Origin: an uncultured Porticoccus sp.
GTDB taxonomy: Bacteria; Pseudomonadota; Gammaproteobacteria; Pseudomonadales; Porticoccaceae
Direction: 5' to 3'
Length of the DNA stretch: 64,000 bases
NCBI RefSeq assembly: GCF_913061305.1
Contig: NZ_CAJXST010000007.1
Span: 1 to 64,000 of the forward strand
The translations under genes and the position numbers were made by a program. Below are positions 20,852-29,603 of this stretch, in pieces. The notes beneath the pieces were generated by a model that saw nothing but the letters and a program-made list of their open reading frames with translations, ran no database searches and was not told the origin of the DNA. Position 1 is the stretch's first letter. Every line of letters starts with the position of its first letter.

Positions 20852-23800
20852 ATGAACATTTCCAGATTTTTTATAGATCGCCCGATCTTCGCCGGCGTGC
20901 TCTCCCTGATGGTGATGATCGCCGGTCTGCTGGCGATGTTTCAGTTGCCGATTTCTGAATACCCCGAGGTTACGCCGCCCTCAGTGGTGGTGAATGCTTC
21001 TTTTCCCGGCGCCAACCCCAAGGTCATTGCCGAGTCAGTGGCGACGCCGCTTGAAGAGCAACTCAGTGGTGTGGAAAACATGATTTACATGTCGTCCCAG
21101 GCCACCTCGGATGGGCGAATGACCCTCACCGTCACCTTCAAAATAGGCACGGACCCCGATCTCGCCCAGCAGATGGTGCAAAACCGGATATCCCAGGCCC
21201 TGCCCCGCTTGCCGGAAGTCACGCGGCAGCTTGGGGTAACGGTCGTGAAAAGCTCGCCGGATCTCACCCTGGTGGTCCACCTGGTGTCACCGGATCAGCG
21301 CTACGATGAACTCTATCTGCGCAACTATGCGCTGATGCATGTCAAGGACGAGCTGGCCAAGGTCAATGGGGTTGGCACAGTGCGCCTGTTTGGCTCCGGT
21401 GACTATGCGATGCGTATCTGGCTCGACCCGGAAAAAATTGCCGAGCGCAATCTCTCGGCCAATGAAGTAATTGCGGCGATCCGGGAACAGAATGTGCAGG
21501 TGGCAGCGGGCATCATCGGCGGCGCGCCCATGGCGGAGCCGGTGGATGTGCAGCTGCCCGTCAATGCCATGGGGCGACTGGAAACCCCGGAGGAATTCGC
21601 CGACATCATCGTGCATGCCGGCAACAGTGGTCAGATCACCCGACTCAGGGATGTCGCACGCATTGAGATGGCAGCTGCCGATTACAACCTCAATGCCATG
21701 CTGGATAACAAACCCGCTGTGGCAATCCCGATCTTTCAGGCGCCCGGTGCCAATGCCATCGCCATCTCCGATGAAGTACGCCGCACCATGGAGGCACTGA
21801 AGCCACTGTTTCCCGAGGGCCTCGATTACGAGGTGGTCTACGATCCCACGGTATTCGTCAAGGACTCAATCAAGGCCGTGGTGAAAACCCTGCTGGAAGC
21901 CCTGTTGCTGGTGGTGATTGTGGTCGTGGTCTTCCTCCAGACCTGGCGTGCTTCGATTATTCCGCTGCTGGCTGTGCCGGTGTCGATTATCGGTACCTTC
22001 GCCCTGATGTGGCTGTTCGGCTTTTCCATCAATACCCTGTCACTGTTCGGGCTGGTGTTGTCCATTGGCATCGTGGTGGACGACGCCATCGTGGTGGTGG
22101 AGAACGTCGAGCGCAACATTTCCGAGGGGCTTGACCCCCGCGAGGCCACCTATCGGGCCATGCAGGAAGTCAGTGGGCCGATTATCGCGATCTCGCTCAC
22201 CCTGGTGGCTGTATTTGTGCCGATTGCCTTTATCAGCGGGCTGACCGGCCAATTCTACAAGCAGTTCGCCCTGACCATTGCCATCTCAACCACCATCTCG
22301 GCTTTCAACTCCCTGACGCTGAGCCCCGCCCTGGCGGCGTTGCTGCTGAAAAGCCAGGATGCACCCAAAGATCGTCTGACAAGAATCATGGACAAATTGT
22401 TTGGTGGCTTCTTCCGGTTGTTCAACCGGGGCTTCAAAAAATCGTCCAGCGCCTACTCCACATCCATCGCTGGCTTGCTGAGTCATAAAACCACGTCTTT
22501 TGCGGTTTATCTGGTGTTGATCGGCGTGACCGCTATTGGCTTTAGCAGTCTACCGAAAGGGTTTGTCCCGCCCCAGGATAAGCAGTACCTGATCAGTTTC
22601 GCGCAGCTGCCCGATGGTGCGTCCCTGGCCCGAACGGAAGCCGTCATCCGGGAGATGGGCAGCATCGCCATGGCCGAAGAGGGTGTCGCCAATGCGGTGC
22701 AGTTCCCCGGCCTTTCGGTGAACGGCTTTACTAATAGCGCCAGTGCCGGCATCGTCTTTGTCACGCTGGAAAACTTTGACAGGCGCAATTCGCCGGAGCT
22801 GTCCGCCGCGGCCATCGCCGAACGCCTGCAAATGCAATACGCCGGTATCGAAGAGGCGTTCATTGCGATTTTCCCACCACCGCCGGTCATGGGCCTCGGC
22901 ACCACCGGCGGATTCAAACTGCAGATCGAGGATCGCGCCAATCTCGGCTATGAGCAGCTGGCCGCGGTTGTAGACAATGTTCAACAGGCCGCGTGGCAGG
23001 ACCCGGCACTGGTCAATGTCTATTCCAACTACAAGATCAATGTCCCCCAGCTATACGCCGATCTTGACCGGACCAAAGCCAAACAGCTCGGCCTGGATAT
23101 CAAGGAAATCTTCGATACCATGCAGGTCTACCTCGGCTCGCTGTATGTGAATGATTTCAACCGTTTCGGTCGCACCTACCAGGTTATTGCCCAGGCGGAT
23201 GCCGAATACCGAACCAACCCTGAAAATGCCTTGAACCTCAAAGTGAAAAATGACCGGGGGGAGATGGTACCGCTGGGCAGCGTGCTGGAAATGAAAGAGA
23301 GTTACGGCCCGGAAAGCGCCATTCGCTACAACGGCTATCTGGCGGCAGATATGAATGGTGATGCGGCACCCGGCTATTCCAGTGGTCAGGCTCAGGATGC
23401 CATCAGCAAAATCCTCGACAGGGTGTTGCCACTGGGCATGACCTTTGAGTGGACGGACCTGACCTACCAGCAGGTACTGAGTGGCAATACCGCCATCTTT
23501 ATTTTCCCCCTGTGCCTGTTGCTGGTCTTTCTCGTGCTGGCTGCACAGTACGAAAGCCTGGTGCTGCCGTTGGTGGTAATCAGTATTGTGCCGCTGTCGG
23601 TATTGTCGGCGGTGGCCGGCCTGTGGCTGACCGGTGGCGACAACAATATTTTTACCCAGATCAGCCTGTTCGTGCTGGCGGGTCTGGCCAGCAAAAACGC
23701 CATTCTGATCGTGGAGTTTGCCCGGGAGCTGGAGCACAAGGGCATGGACACCTGGCACGCTGCGGTGACGTCAAGCCGGATGCGGTTGCGGCCAATTCTG

Positions 23801-24004
23801 ATGACGTCCTTCGCATTCATCATGGGTGTAGTCCCGATGGTACTGTCCACCGGCGCTGGTTCCGAAATGCGCAGTGATATCGGGATTGCGGTTTTCTCCG
23901 GCATGCTCGGCGTGACGTTTTTCGGGTTGTTCTTTACCCCGGTTTTCTATGTGCTGTTCAGAAAACTGTCACGCACCAGCAAGGTGCATGTGCCGGCAGA
24001 ATAA
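20852..24004 (+). CDS. RND efflux transporter permease (HAE1, AcrB/MexF type)
   Basis: The 1050-residue inner-membrane pump has the full family length. It starts MNISRFFIDRPIFAGVLSL and has twelve membrane helices in two halves with large periplasmic loops. GIVVDDAIVVVENVER holds the paired Asp residues for proton relay in TM4, and GLASKNAILIVEFARELE is the TM10 region. It exports hydrophobic compounds by proton antiport; the substrate range is unknown. No outer-membrane factor gene follows, so a shared TolC-type channel is expected. It ends 10 bp from a convergent gene. Confidence 0.95.
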   Translation: MNISRFFIDRPIFAGVLSLMVMIAGLLAMFQLPISEYPEVTPPSVVVNASFPGANPKVIAESVATPLEEQLSGVENMIYMSSQATSDGRMTLTVTFKIGTDPDLAQQMVQNRISQALPRLPEVTRQLGVTVVKSSPDLTLVVHLVSPDQRYDELYLRNYALMHVKDELAKVNGVGTVRLFGSGDYAMRIWLDPEKIAERNLSANEVIAAIREQNVQVAAGIIGGAPMAEPVDVQLPVNAMGRLETPEEFADIIVHAGNSGQITRLRDVARIEMAAADYNLNAMLDNKPAVAIPIFQAPGANAIAISDEVRRTMEALKPLFPEGLDYEVVYDPTVFVKDSIKAVVKTLLEALLLVVIVVVVFLQTWRASIIPLLAVPVSIIGTFALMWLFGFSINTLSLFGLVLSIGIVVDDAIVVVENVERNISEGLDPREATYRAMQEVSGPIIAISLTLVAVFVPIAFISGLTGQFYKQFALTIAISTTISAFNSLTLSPALAALLLKSQDAPKDRLTRIMDKLFGGFFRLFNRGFKKSSSAYSTSIAGLLSHKTTSFAVYLVLIGVTAIGFSSLPKGFVPPQDKQYLISFAQLPDGASLARTEAVIREMGSIAMAEEGVANAVQFPGLSVNGFTNSASAGIVFVTLENFDRRNSPELSAAAIAERLQMQYAGIEEAFIAIFPPPPVMGLGTTGGFKLQIEDRANLGYEQLAAVVDNVQQAAWQDPALVNVYSNYKINVPQLYADLDRTKAKQLGLDIKEIFDTMQVYLGSLYVNDFNRFGRTYQVIAQADAEYRTNPENALNLKVKNDRGEMVPLGSVLEMKESYGPESAIRYNGYLAADMNGDAAPGYSSGQAQDAISKILDRVLPLGMTFEWTDLTYQQVLSGNTAIFIFPLCLLLVFLVLAAQYESLVLPLVVISIVPLSVLSAVAGLWLTGGDNNIFTQISLFVLAGLASKNAILIVEFARELEHKGMDTWHAAVTSSRMRLRPILMTSFAFIMGVVPMVLSTGAGSEMRSDIGIAVFSGMLGVTFFGLFFTPVFYVLFRKLSRTSKVHVPAE

Positions 24005-24014
24005 ATCGGGCGGA

Positions 24015-24947
24015 TCACTGCCGAAGCGCGTCGAGGGTCTTCTGATACAGCGATGCGTGTGGCCCGCCCAGGGCCACCGCTTTTTCAGCCATGGCAATCG
24101 CCTCGGTGTGCTCACCGAGTTCCGAGAGCAATTGGGCGAGATTGTTATAGGCGGGGGCATAGTTCGGGGCGACGGTGAGTAACCGGCGATACCCGGCAAG
24201 CGCCTCCGACAGTTTGCCCATGCCGTAGTGCAGGTTGGCCAGGGCAAACCCGAGTGTCTTGCTGTTCGGCCAGCGTTCCAGTCCCACCTGATAGGCTTTC
24301 ACCACGTCCACTGCGGGATTGTTGCGCGCAAAGTCGACCACCGAAAGGAAGTATTTCTGCTCATCCGCCTGCCGGGGCAACAGCCCCGGCTTCAGCAAGA
24401 CGACACCCCAGTAACCACTGCGCCTCCAGGTCTGTTCAAACACCCCCAGCCTGGTCATGCGCCGCTTCTTCTCACCGGAATGCATCACCAGTTTTTCACT
24501 GTCCAGGTCGTAACCAACCACGACCGCGTAGTGCCAGACCTCATACCAACTGACGCCGAGATTCTGCAACACTAACACCGGGTTGCCGGCCTGCACTTCA
24601 CTGATCAGATGTTCGATATGGGGTTCGATGAGGTAGGGGATACGTCCGTAGGACCTGGCCGCAGCCAGCATTTCCACCTGAAAGCTGCCCTTTCTGTCGG
24701 GCACATACACCTTGCTCACCAGATCGTCGGGCACCACGGTGGAAAGCCCGGAGGCAGAGAGCACCGTGGCGAGAGCAGCGGGACCACAGTGATAATCGTT
24801 TTGCGGAAAAAAAGGCACCCCCTCTATGATGTGGGATACATGCCGGGAGCTATCTTCCGCTTGTCCAGCCAACAGCTGGTCTGTCTGGGGTGTACTGACA
24901 CACCCGGAAAGCAGAACAGAACACAGAAAAAAAACACGCGAGATCAT
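24015..24947 (-). CDS. PA2778-type cysteine peptidase lipoprotein with TPR tail
   Basis: Start chosen at ATG 24947 (MISRVFFLCSVLLSGC), which gives a lipoprotein signal with lipobox LLSGC; an in-frame TTG at 24983 also exists. The 310-residue product has a C39-like peptidase domain (FPQNDYHCGPAALATVLSAS with the catalytic Cys, and WHYAVVVGYDLDSEKLVMHSG with the His and Asp). TPR-like helices (about 230-310, GRYR-type AGYRRLLTVAPNYAPAYNNL) follow. It is paired with the PA2779-type gene upstream. The pair is widespread in Pseudomonas-like bacteria with no defined role. Confidence 0.85.
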   Translation of the reverse strand: MISRVFFLCSVLLSGCVSTPQTDQLLAGQAEDSSRHVSHIIEGVPFFPQNDYHCGPAALATVLSASGLSTVVPDDLVSKVYVPDRKGSFQVEMLAAARSYGRIPYLIEPHIEHLISEVQAGNPVLVLQNLGVSWYEVWHYAVVVGYDLDSEKLVMHSGEKKRRMTRLGVFEQTWRRSGYWGVVLLKPGLLPRQADEQKYFLSVVDFARNNPAVDVVKAYQVGLERWPNSKTLGFALANLHYGMGKLSEALAGYRRLLTVAPNYAPAYNNLAQLLSELGEHTEAIAMAEKAVALGGPHASLYQKTLDALRQ

Positions 24948-24957
24948 CGCGTGTTTT
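24931..24957 (-). promoter_or_regulatory. Terminator-like hairpin covering the start of the PA2778-type gene
   Basis: On the minus strand AAAACACGCG, a 7-nt loop and CGCGTGTTTT form a perfect 10-bp stem that runs on into eight T residues. It follows the PA2779-type gene by about 29 bp and contains the ATG at 24947. It may end part of the transcription after PA2779 or mask the start codon. Confidence 0.6.
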
Positions 24958-24985
24958 TGAAGGACCAGATTACTGTGAATCAATT

Positions 24986-25366
24986 TCAGACACCGGGGAA
25001 GATATCTGTCACCCCGGCAACATCAAGAAGAATCAGAATCAACAGTACCAGTACGATTGCACCCAACACACCACCTGCGGGCAAGTCGGCCATCTGCTGG
25101 TTCAGCTCGGCGACCTCCGCATCGCTCATTGAGTCCACCCGATCACTGACATCGGCAATATCGACACCCAGACTGGTCAGTTTGTCGGATACATCCTGAC
25201 GAGCCAGAAGGTCTTTGATCTCTGCACGACCCAGATCGGAAGAAACCTCGGCGGCAACCGTATCGGTACCCACCATCACCGCATGGGACTGGCTAACCAA
25301 CCCAGCGAACATCACCATGGTAACCAGTATGTAGCAGACCAGTTGTCTAACGGATTGATTGTTCAT
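24986..25366 (-). CDS. PA2779 family membrane protein
   Basis: Start chosen at ATG 25366 (MNNQSVRQLVCYILVTM) with AAGGAA upstream; longer in-frame starts lack a signal. The 126-residue product has a signal or anchor segment, a conserved region (AAEVSSDLGRAEIKDLLARQ, then LTSLGVDIADVSDRVDSMSD) and a C-terminal membrane helix (GGVLGAIVLVLLILILLDV) ending DIFPGV. This is the PA2779 layout. Its partner peptidase follows at once. The function is not known. Confidence 0.85.
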   Translation of the reverse strand: MNNQSVRQLVCYILVTMVMFAGLVSQSHAVMVGTDTVAAEVSSDLGRAEIKDLLARQDVSDKLTSLGVDIADVSDRVDSMSDAEVAELNQQMADLPAGGVLGAIVLVLLILILLDVAGVTDIFPGV

Positions 25367-25590
25367 ACTTAAATTCCTTGTTGAAAAAATATTGACCATT
25401 GCAAACCTGCAAGAACCTCTCCTTTGAGGATAGCAGACAATGTTACTGACTTCCCGACACCGGCTGGCCACTCAGGGAACACCTTCATCCTACTCCGGTT
25501 CCGGCTGAATAACTGTTAAATCGCTCATTGCATGACAAATGAATGCAATCGGCACAGGAAAAGGGATTTTCCATGACAAAAAAGGGGGGG

Positions 25591-25628
25591 TATCCGGTGA
25601 AACCTGCAAGACACAGGTCCACCGGATA
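25591..25628 (-). terminator. Terminator of degQ
   Basis: TATCCGGTG (25591-25599) and CACCGGATA (25620-25628) form a 9-bp stem with an inner ACCTG/CAGGT extension. On the minus strand it is followed by C and T runs. It begins 11 bp after the degQ stop. Confidence 0.75.
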
Positions 25629-25638
25629 ATAGAAAAAG

Positions 25639-27006
25639 CTAGCGAATCACCAGGTAAAGGGAATTGCCATTCCTGCTGACGTGGAGCAAGACTGACTGCT
25701 TGCTCAGGGAAAGCGCTTTTTTGAAGCTGTCGAGGTTGGTGACGCGCTGCCGGTTGGCACCCAGAATCACATCACCGGGGCGCAGACCGTTATAGGCAGC
25801 AATGGAGTTCGGGGACAAGCCCGACACCAGTACACCCTCGCCATCCGGGTTGTTTTCAAAGCGGGCACCCTCCAGCAGCTTGTGCAACTCACCGGTGGTG
25901 GACGTCAATTGCTGTGGCTCACCCACCTTGACATCAGCTTTTTTCACCTTGCCATCGCGAATGAAGGAAAGCTGCACCTTGTCACCAATGGATTTGATAC
26001 CTATCTGGCTGCGCAACTGCCCGGAAGAGTTGGTCGCTTCACCATCGACCGCAATAATCACATCACCCGCCTGCACACCTGCTTTCTTGGCAGTGGAGTC
26101 GTCACTGACGCCTGTCACCAGTACGCCTCGCTGGCCGTTCTCGAGGTTGAAGGCTTCGCGCAACTCGGGCGTAATATCCTGGATACCAATACCCAGCTGA
26201 CCACGCTTCACTTCGCCATGTTCAAGAATCTGCGCCATACTGGCTTTGGCCATGTTGATTGGAATGGCAAAACCGATGCCGATATTGCCGCCGGCCGGTG
26301 CCAGAATGGCCGTATTGATTCCCACCAGTTCCCCGCGCAGGCTGACCAGTGCACCACCGGAGTTGCCGGGATTGATGGACGCATCTGTCTGTATGAAATT
26401 TTCATAGCCTTCGATACCCAGGCCAGTGCGATCCAGCGCACTGACGATACCGGTTGTCACGGTTTGTCCGAGCCCAAACGGGCTACCGATGGCCACAACA
26501 AAGTTACCGACCTCCAGTTTGCCGGAATCACCCAGTGGTACTTCAGCCAGATTGTCGGCCTCAATCTGCAAAATGGCGATGTCCAGCTCGGGGTCGGAAC
26601 CTCTGACTTTGGCGGTAAACGAACGGCCATCCTCCATGGATACCTGAACTTCGTCTGCACCTTTGATCACGTGATAATTGGTCATCACAATACCGTCATC
26701 GGCGTTGACTATCACCCCTGAACCCGCACTTTGCTGGCGTTTTCTGGGCGGCTGCTGGCGCTGCTGACGAGGGTCGGGTGCGTTGAAAAAATGCCGAAAA
26801 AAGGGATCGTTCATCAGGGGATTATTTGTAGCCTGCTGACTGGAAAATGTCGCGATATTGACAACCGCCGGACTGACACCCTTCAGCATCGGCGACAGCG
26901 AGGGCAGCTCCCTGCCCGAGCCATCGTGCAGCGGCAGCGCCGCCTGGGTAAAACCGGCCACCAACAACATGGATACCGCGAGCATGAAATGTCTGAACTG
27001 ATGCAT
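25639..27006 (-). CDS. degQ: Periplasmic serine endoprotease DegQ/MucD (HtrA family)
   Basis: The 455-residue protease has a signal peptide (MLAVSMLLVAGFTQA) and a trypsin-like domain with the triad in TNYHVI (His), DPELDIAILQ (Asp) and NPGNSGGAL (Ser). Two PDZ domains follow at about 260-350 and 365-455. It degrades or refolds damaged envelope proteins. The Q-rich linker with basic residues before SAGSGVIV fits the LA loop. It stands as a single unit between hsp20 and the PA2779-type gene. Confidence 0.93.
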   Translation of the reverse strand: MHQFRHFMLAVSMLLVAGFTQAALPLHDGSGRELPSLSPMLKGVSPAVVNIATFSSQQATNNPLMNDPFFRHFFNAPDPRQQRQQPPRKRQQSAGSGVIVNADDGIVMTNYHVIKGADEVQVSMEDGRSFTAKVRGSDPELDIAILQIEADNLAEVPLGDSGKLEVGNFVVAIGSPFGLGQTVTTGIVSALDRTGLGIEGYENFIQTDASINPGNSGGALVSLRGELVGINTAILAPAGGNIGIGFAIPINMAKASMAQILEHGEVKRGQLGIGIQDITPELREAFNLENGQRGVLVTGVSDDSTAKKAGVQAGDVIIAVDGEATNSSGQLRSQIGIKSIGDKVQLSFIRDGKVKKADVKVGEPQQLTSTTGELHKLLEGARFENNPDGEGVLVSGLSPNSIAAYNGLRPGDVILGANRQRVTNLDSFKKALSLSKQSVLLHVSRNGNSLYLVIR

Positions 27007-27191
27007 GCTAAAAACTCCTGAGGATTACCGAAGGCCTGGCTGTCTAATGACAGTGCCCAACCCGTTTACTATTACTTGTTTGATCATGGAACCACTTGCC
27101 TTGACGCCGGGCCGATCAGCTACGTTCTCGCCCCTGACAATGTTGTGGGACACGGTTTGGAAAAAATAATTCCCAACTATTTTTAGTGGGT

Positions 27192-27216
27192 GGGGCGGCA
27201 ATCACCTTGCCGCCCC
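27192..27216. terminator. Perfect hairpin after hsp20
   Basis: GGGGCGGCAA (27192-27201) and TTGCCGCCCC (27207-27216) form a perfect 10-bp stem with a 5-nt loop, 6 bp past the hsp20 stop. The run of T that follows on the minus strand is weak and delayed, so it may be a terminator or an mRNA end-protecting hairpin. Confidence 0.55.
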
Positions 27217-27222
27217 GTTTGT

Positions 27223-27714
27223 TCAGGCCGCCTTGCTATTCATCTGGCTGCTGTCCTCGCTACTGTCCTTAGTACCTTCAAGCACATTTCCGCCATCACT
27301 GATCGGGATGGTTTTTGGCTTCATGGCCTCCGGAATTTCCTTGAGCAGGTTGATGGTCAGCAGGCCATTGTTAAGATCCGCAGAGGTCACTTCAATATGA
27401 TCCGCCAGGTTGAATTTGCGTTCGAAGGCGCGCCGGGCGATCCCCTGATGCAGGTAGTTGCGGGATGTCTTGTCACTCGCCTTTTTGCCATACACCGTGA
27501 GCACCCCTTTCTCGACCTGGATATCCAGTTCGGTGCGCTCAAAGCCAGCCACAGCTATGGTGATGGCATAACGGTTTTCATCAAGCACCTCAATATCGTA
27601 GGGCGGGTACACCGTCGAGGTCTGCTCAGTGCGCAACGCGGTTTTCAGCATCGGTTCGAGACGATCAAAGCCGATTGTGCTGCGATACAGCGGGGTCAAA
27701 TCAATAGTTGCCAT
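27223..27714 (-). CDS. ibpA: Small heat-shock protein Hsp20 (IbpA type)
   Basis: Start chosen at ATG 27714 (MATIDLTPLYRSTIGFDRL) with GGAGG upstream. The 163-residue product carries the alpha-crystallin domain at about 38-130 (PPYDIEVLDENRYAITIAVA, then GKKASDKTSRNYLHQGIARR and FERKFNLADHIEV) and the C-terminal I-x-I/V motif (KTIPI). It holds unfolded proteins for refolding by DnaK and ClpB. Upstream are a ROSE-like RNA thermometer and a sigma-32-type promoter, so heat should raise both transcription and translation. Confidence 0.94.
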   Translation of the reverse strand: MATIDLTPLYRSTIGFDRLEPMLKTALRTEQTSTVYPPYDIEVLDENRYAITIAVAGFERTELDIQVEKGVLTVYGKKASDKTSRNYLHQGIARRAFERKFNLADHIEVTSADLNNGLLTINLLKEIPEAMKPKTIPISDGGNVLEGTKDSSEDSSQMNSKAA

Positions 27715-27797
27715 AACATATCCTCCATTAGAAGCAATATAAAAAGTAATGGTCGTGGGCATGCACTCTGCGAGAGACGTGACACCCACAGGGCTTA
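27715..27797 (-). promoter_or_regulatory. ROSE-like RNA thermometer in the hsp20 leader
   Basis: At 27718-27740 (minus strand) AUAUU-G-CUUC and GGAGGAUAU fold so that the Shine-Dalgarno sequence is paired, with U-G, a bulged G, C-G, U-A, U-G and C-G pairs around a UAAU loop. The UUGCU motif facing the Shine-Dalgarno site, with a bulged or non-standard G, is the hallmark of ROSE elements. Upstream, GTGGG and CCCAC close a second helix around CTCTCGCAGAG. The leader from the predicted start is about 83 nt. Confidence 0.75.
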
Positions 27798-27804
27798 TGT
27801 AGGT

Positions 27805-27834
27805 ACGGCAATCTGAATTTCAAGGGTCGCTGTT
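27805..27834 (-). promoter_or_regulatory. Sigma-32-like promoter of hsp20
   Basis: On the minus strand CTTGAAA (27834-27828) is a perfect -35 heat-shock box. A 14-bp spacer leads to CCTACATAA (27813-27805), close to the CCCCATNTA -10 box. Confidence 0.75.
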
Positions 27835-27900
27835 GATGGTTGCTGAAACCACTCTAATCCTGGACACTCTCCTCCTGGAAACAAGGACAAAAAAGGCGTT

Positions 27901-28320
27901 TCAGCGGACCATCAACACGGATACCGGCGCGAACAGGGCGACCTGATGGCTCAGGGTGCCAAACGATTTTTGCCCCGGTTTGACGGTGCGGGCTGCCATC
28001 ACAATCAAGTCTATCTCCTCTTCCTCACAACAGTGGATGATTTCAGGGGCCCGCTTACCCACTGCAATCACCTTTTCAATTGGCACGCCGGGATACTCTG
28101 ACTGAAAATGTTGCTGCCAATGCGTCAGGGTCTCGTCGGCCTGACTGGCAAGCTTCTGGTAGAAGGCCTCCAGCTCTCCATCGATTTCACCACCCAGTTT
28201 TTCCAGTACATGCAGCAGACGTAGCTGGCCGCCGGACCGAATAGCTATCGACAGTGCCTCCCGGATAGCGGGCTCACTTTTATCCGTCAAATCTGTCGGA
28301 ACCAGAATATTTTTATACAT
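27901..28320 (-). CDS. Universal stress protein (UspA family)
   Basis: Start chosen at ATG 28320 (MYKNILVPTDLTDKSEPAI) with AAGGGG upstream; the GTG just before it is also possible. The 139-residue protein has the Usp fold: the NILVPTDLTD first strand, LRLLHVLEKL, then EEIDLIVMAARTV and a weakened nucleotide-loop region (GTLSHQVALFAPVSVLMV). It is a cytosolic stress protein with no fixed enzymatic role. It lies upstream of hsp20 on the same strand but outside its promoter. Confidence 0.88.
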   Translation of the reverse strand: MYKNILVPTDLTDKSEPAIREALSIAIRSGGQLRLLHVLEKLGGEIDGELEAFYQKLASQADETLTHWQQHFQSEYPGVPIEKVIAVGKRAPEIIHCCEEEEIDLIVMAARTVKPGQKSFGTLSHQVALFAPVSVLMVR

Positions 28321-28535
28321 CACTATGCCCCTTTTAAGTATTCCAATATGACTCGGTTATGTAACCATCCGACCTGCCAAACCGGTAAGGATGACTGTCG
28401 CAACTGTTTACACTCCCTGCCCATAATGACATGTTAGTATCATTGCGGTGTAGTCGATATCCATGACCCAAATCGCAGGCAACGCGGCTACTGTCACGGT
28501 TATCTGTTTTCGCCTGTGAACAATGGAGAGTCAAC

Positions 28536-29543
28536 ATGAAGGCAGTGGTACTCGACAGTCTTGGTGGACCTGAAAAACTGACACTGCGTGATATTGAACA
28601 AAAAGCCCCCGGGCCGGGCGAAGTAAGCGTAAAACTGGCTGCCAGTGCACTGAACCGCCGCGACCTCTGGATCACACAGGGCAAGTACCCAAAAATAGCG
28701 TTGCCCTGTGTTCCCGGCTCTGACGGCGCAGGGGTTGTCGATGCGCTGGGCGATGGTGTCCAGAGCGACCTGCTGGGACAGCAGGTGGTGATATACCCTG
28801 CCAAAAACTGGGGCCCCGAACAACGTCACTACGGCCCGGATTTTCGGGTATTGGGTATGCCGGACCAGGGCACTTTTGCCGAATACATCTGTGTTGCCGC
28901 GAGCGATGTTTACCCGAAACCTGCCCACCTCGACTGGCCACAGGCGGCCGCCATTCCGCTGGCGGGACTGACGGCCTGGCGTGCCGTGACTACCCAGGGG
29001 CATGTGCAACCCGGTCAGCGGGTATTGATTACCGGTGCCGGCAGTGGTGTTTCGACCTTTGCCATTCTCTGGTGCCTGAATCTCGGCGCCGAAGTCTATG
29101 TCAGCAGTGGCAGCGATGAAAAACTGGCTGCCGCCAAGGCCATGGGGGTAGCCGGTGGCGAAAATTACTGCGACCCAGCGTGCTATAAAAAACTTCGGCA
29201 ACAATCCGGCGGCTTTCACACGGTGATCGACAGCGCTGGTGGCGACGCGCTCAACAGCCTGCTGGACAGTTTGTTGCCCGGTGGACGGCTGGTCTTCTTT
29301 GGTGCGACCCTCGGCAACCCGACCAAAGGGCTGGAACTGGCAAAGCTTTTCTTCCGACAGATCCGTATACAGGGTACCACCATGGGCAGCAATGCAGAGT
29401 TTGCCGCCATGATCGACTTTGTGGCAGCACACCGGATCCTGCCTGTTATTGATCGGGTGATGGCGCTGGAGGACGCGGTCGCGGCCCATCAGCGGATGGA
29501 AGGGTTTTCACACACCGGTAAAATAGTGCTGCTGAATGACTAA
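28536..29543 (+). CDS. Zinc-type alcohol dehydrogenase-like MDR oxidoreductase
   Basis: The 335-residue enzyme has the medium-chain dehydrogenase fold: a GroES-like N-terminal domain (ALNRRDLWITQGKYP, PGSDGAGVVDALGDG) and a Rossmann domain with the nucleotide loop GAGSGVSTFAILW (about 165-177). The structural Cys cluster of classical alcohol dehydrogenases is absent, so it is nearer to quinone-oxidoreductase-like or zinc-free members using NAD(P)H. The substrate is unknown. GGAGAG precedes the ATG. Confidence 0.85.
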   Translation: MKAVVLDSLGGPEKLTLRDIEQKAPGPGEVSVKLAASALNRRDLWITQGKYPKIALPCVPGSDGAGVVDALGDGVQSDLLGQQVVIYPAKNWGPEQRHYGPDFRVLGMPDQGTFAEYICVAASDVYPKPAHLDWPQAAAIPLAGLTAWRAVTTQGHVQPGQRVLITGAGSGVSTFAILWCLNLGAEVYVSSGSDEKLAAAKAMGVAGGENYCDPACYKKLRQQSGGFHTVIDSAGGDALNSLLDSLLPGGRLVFFGATLGNPTKGLELAKLFFRQIRIQGTTMGSNAEFAAMIDFVAAHRILPVIDRVMALEDAVAAHQRMEGFSHTGKIVLLND

Positions 29544-29603
29544 TATCCCAGCAAGACGGCAATTTCGGTCGTCAGAACTCACCGCTCAACACGAGTGATC
29601 GCC

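Noticed and set aside
28500..29489. 329-codon minus-strand open frame
   Set aside because: It is antisense to the MDR oxidoreductase gene, which has intact motifs and a good ribosome site.
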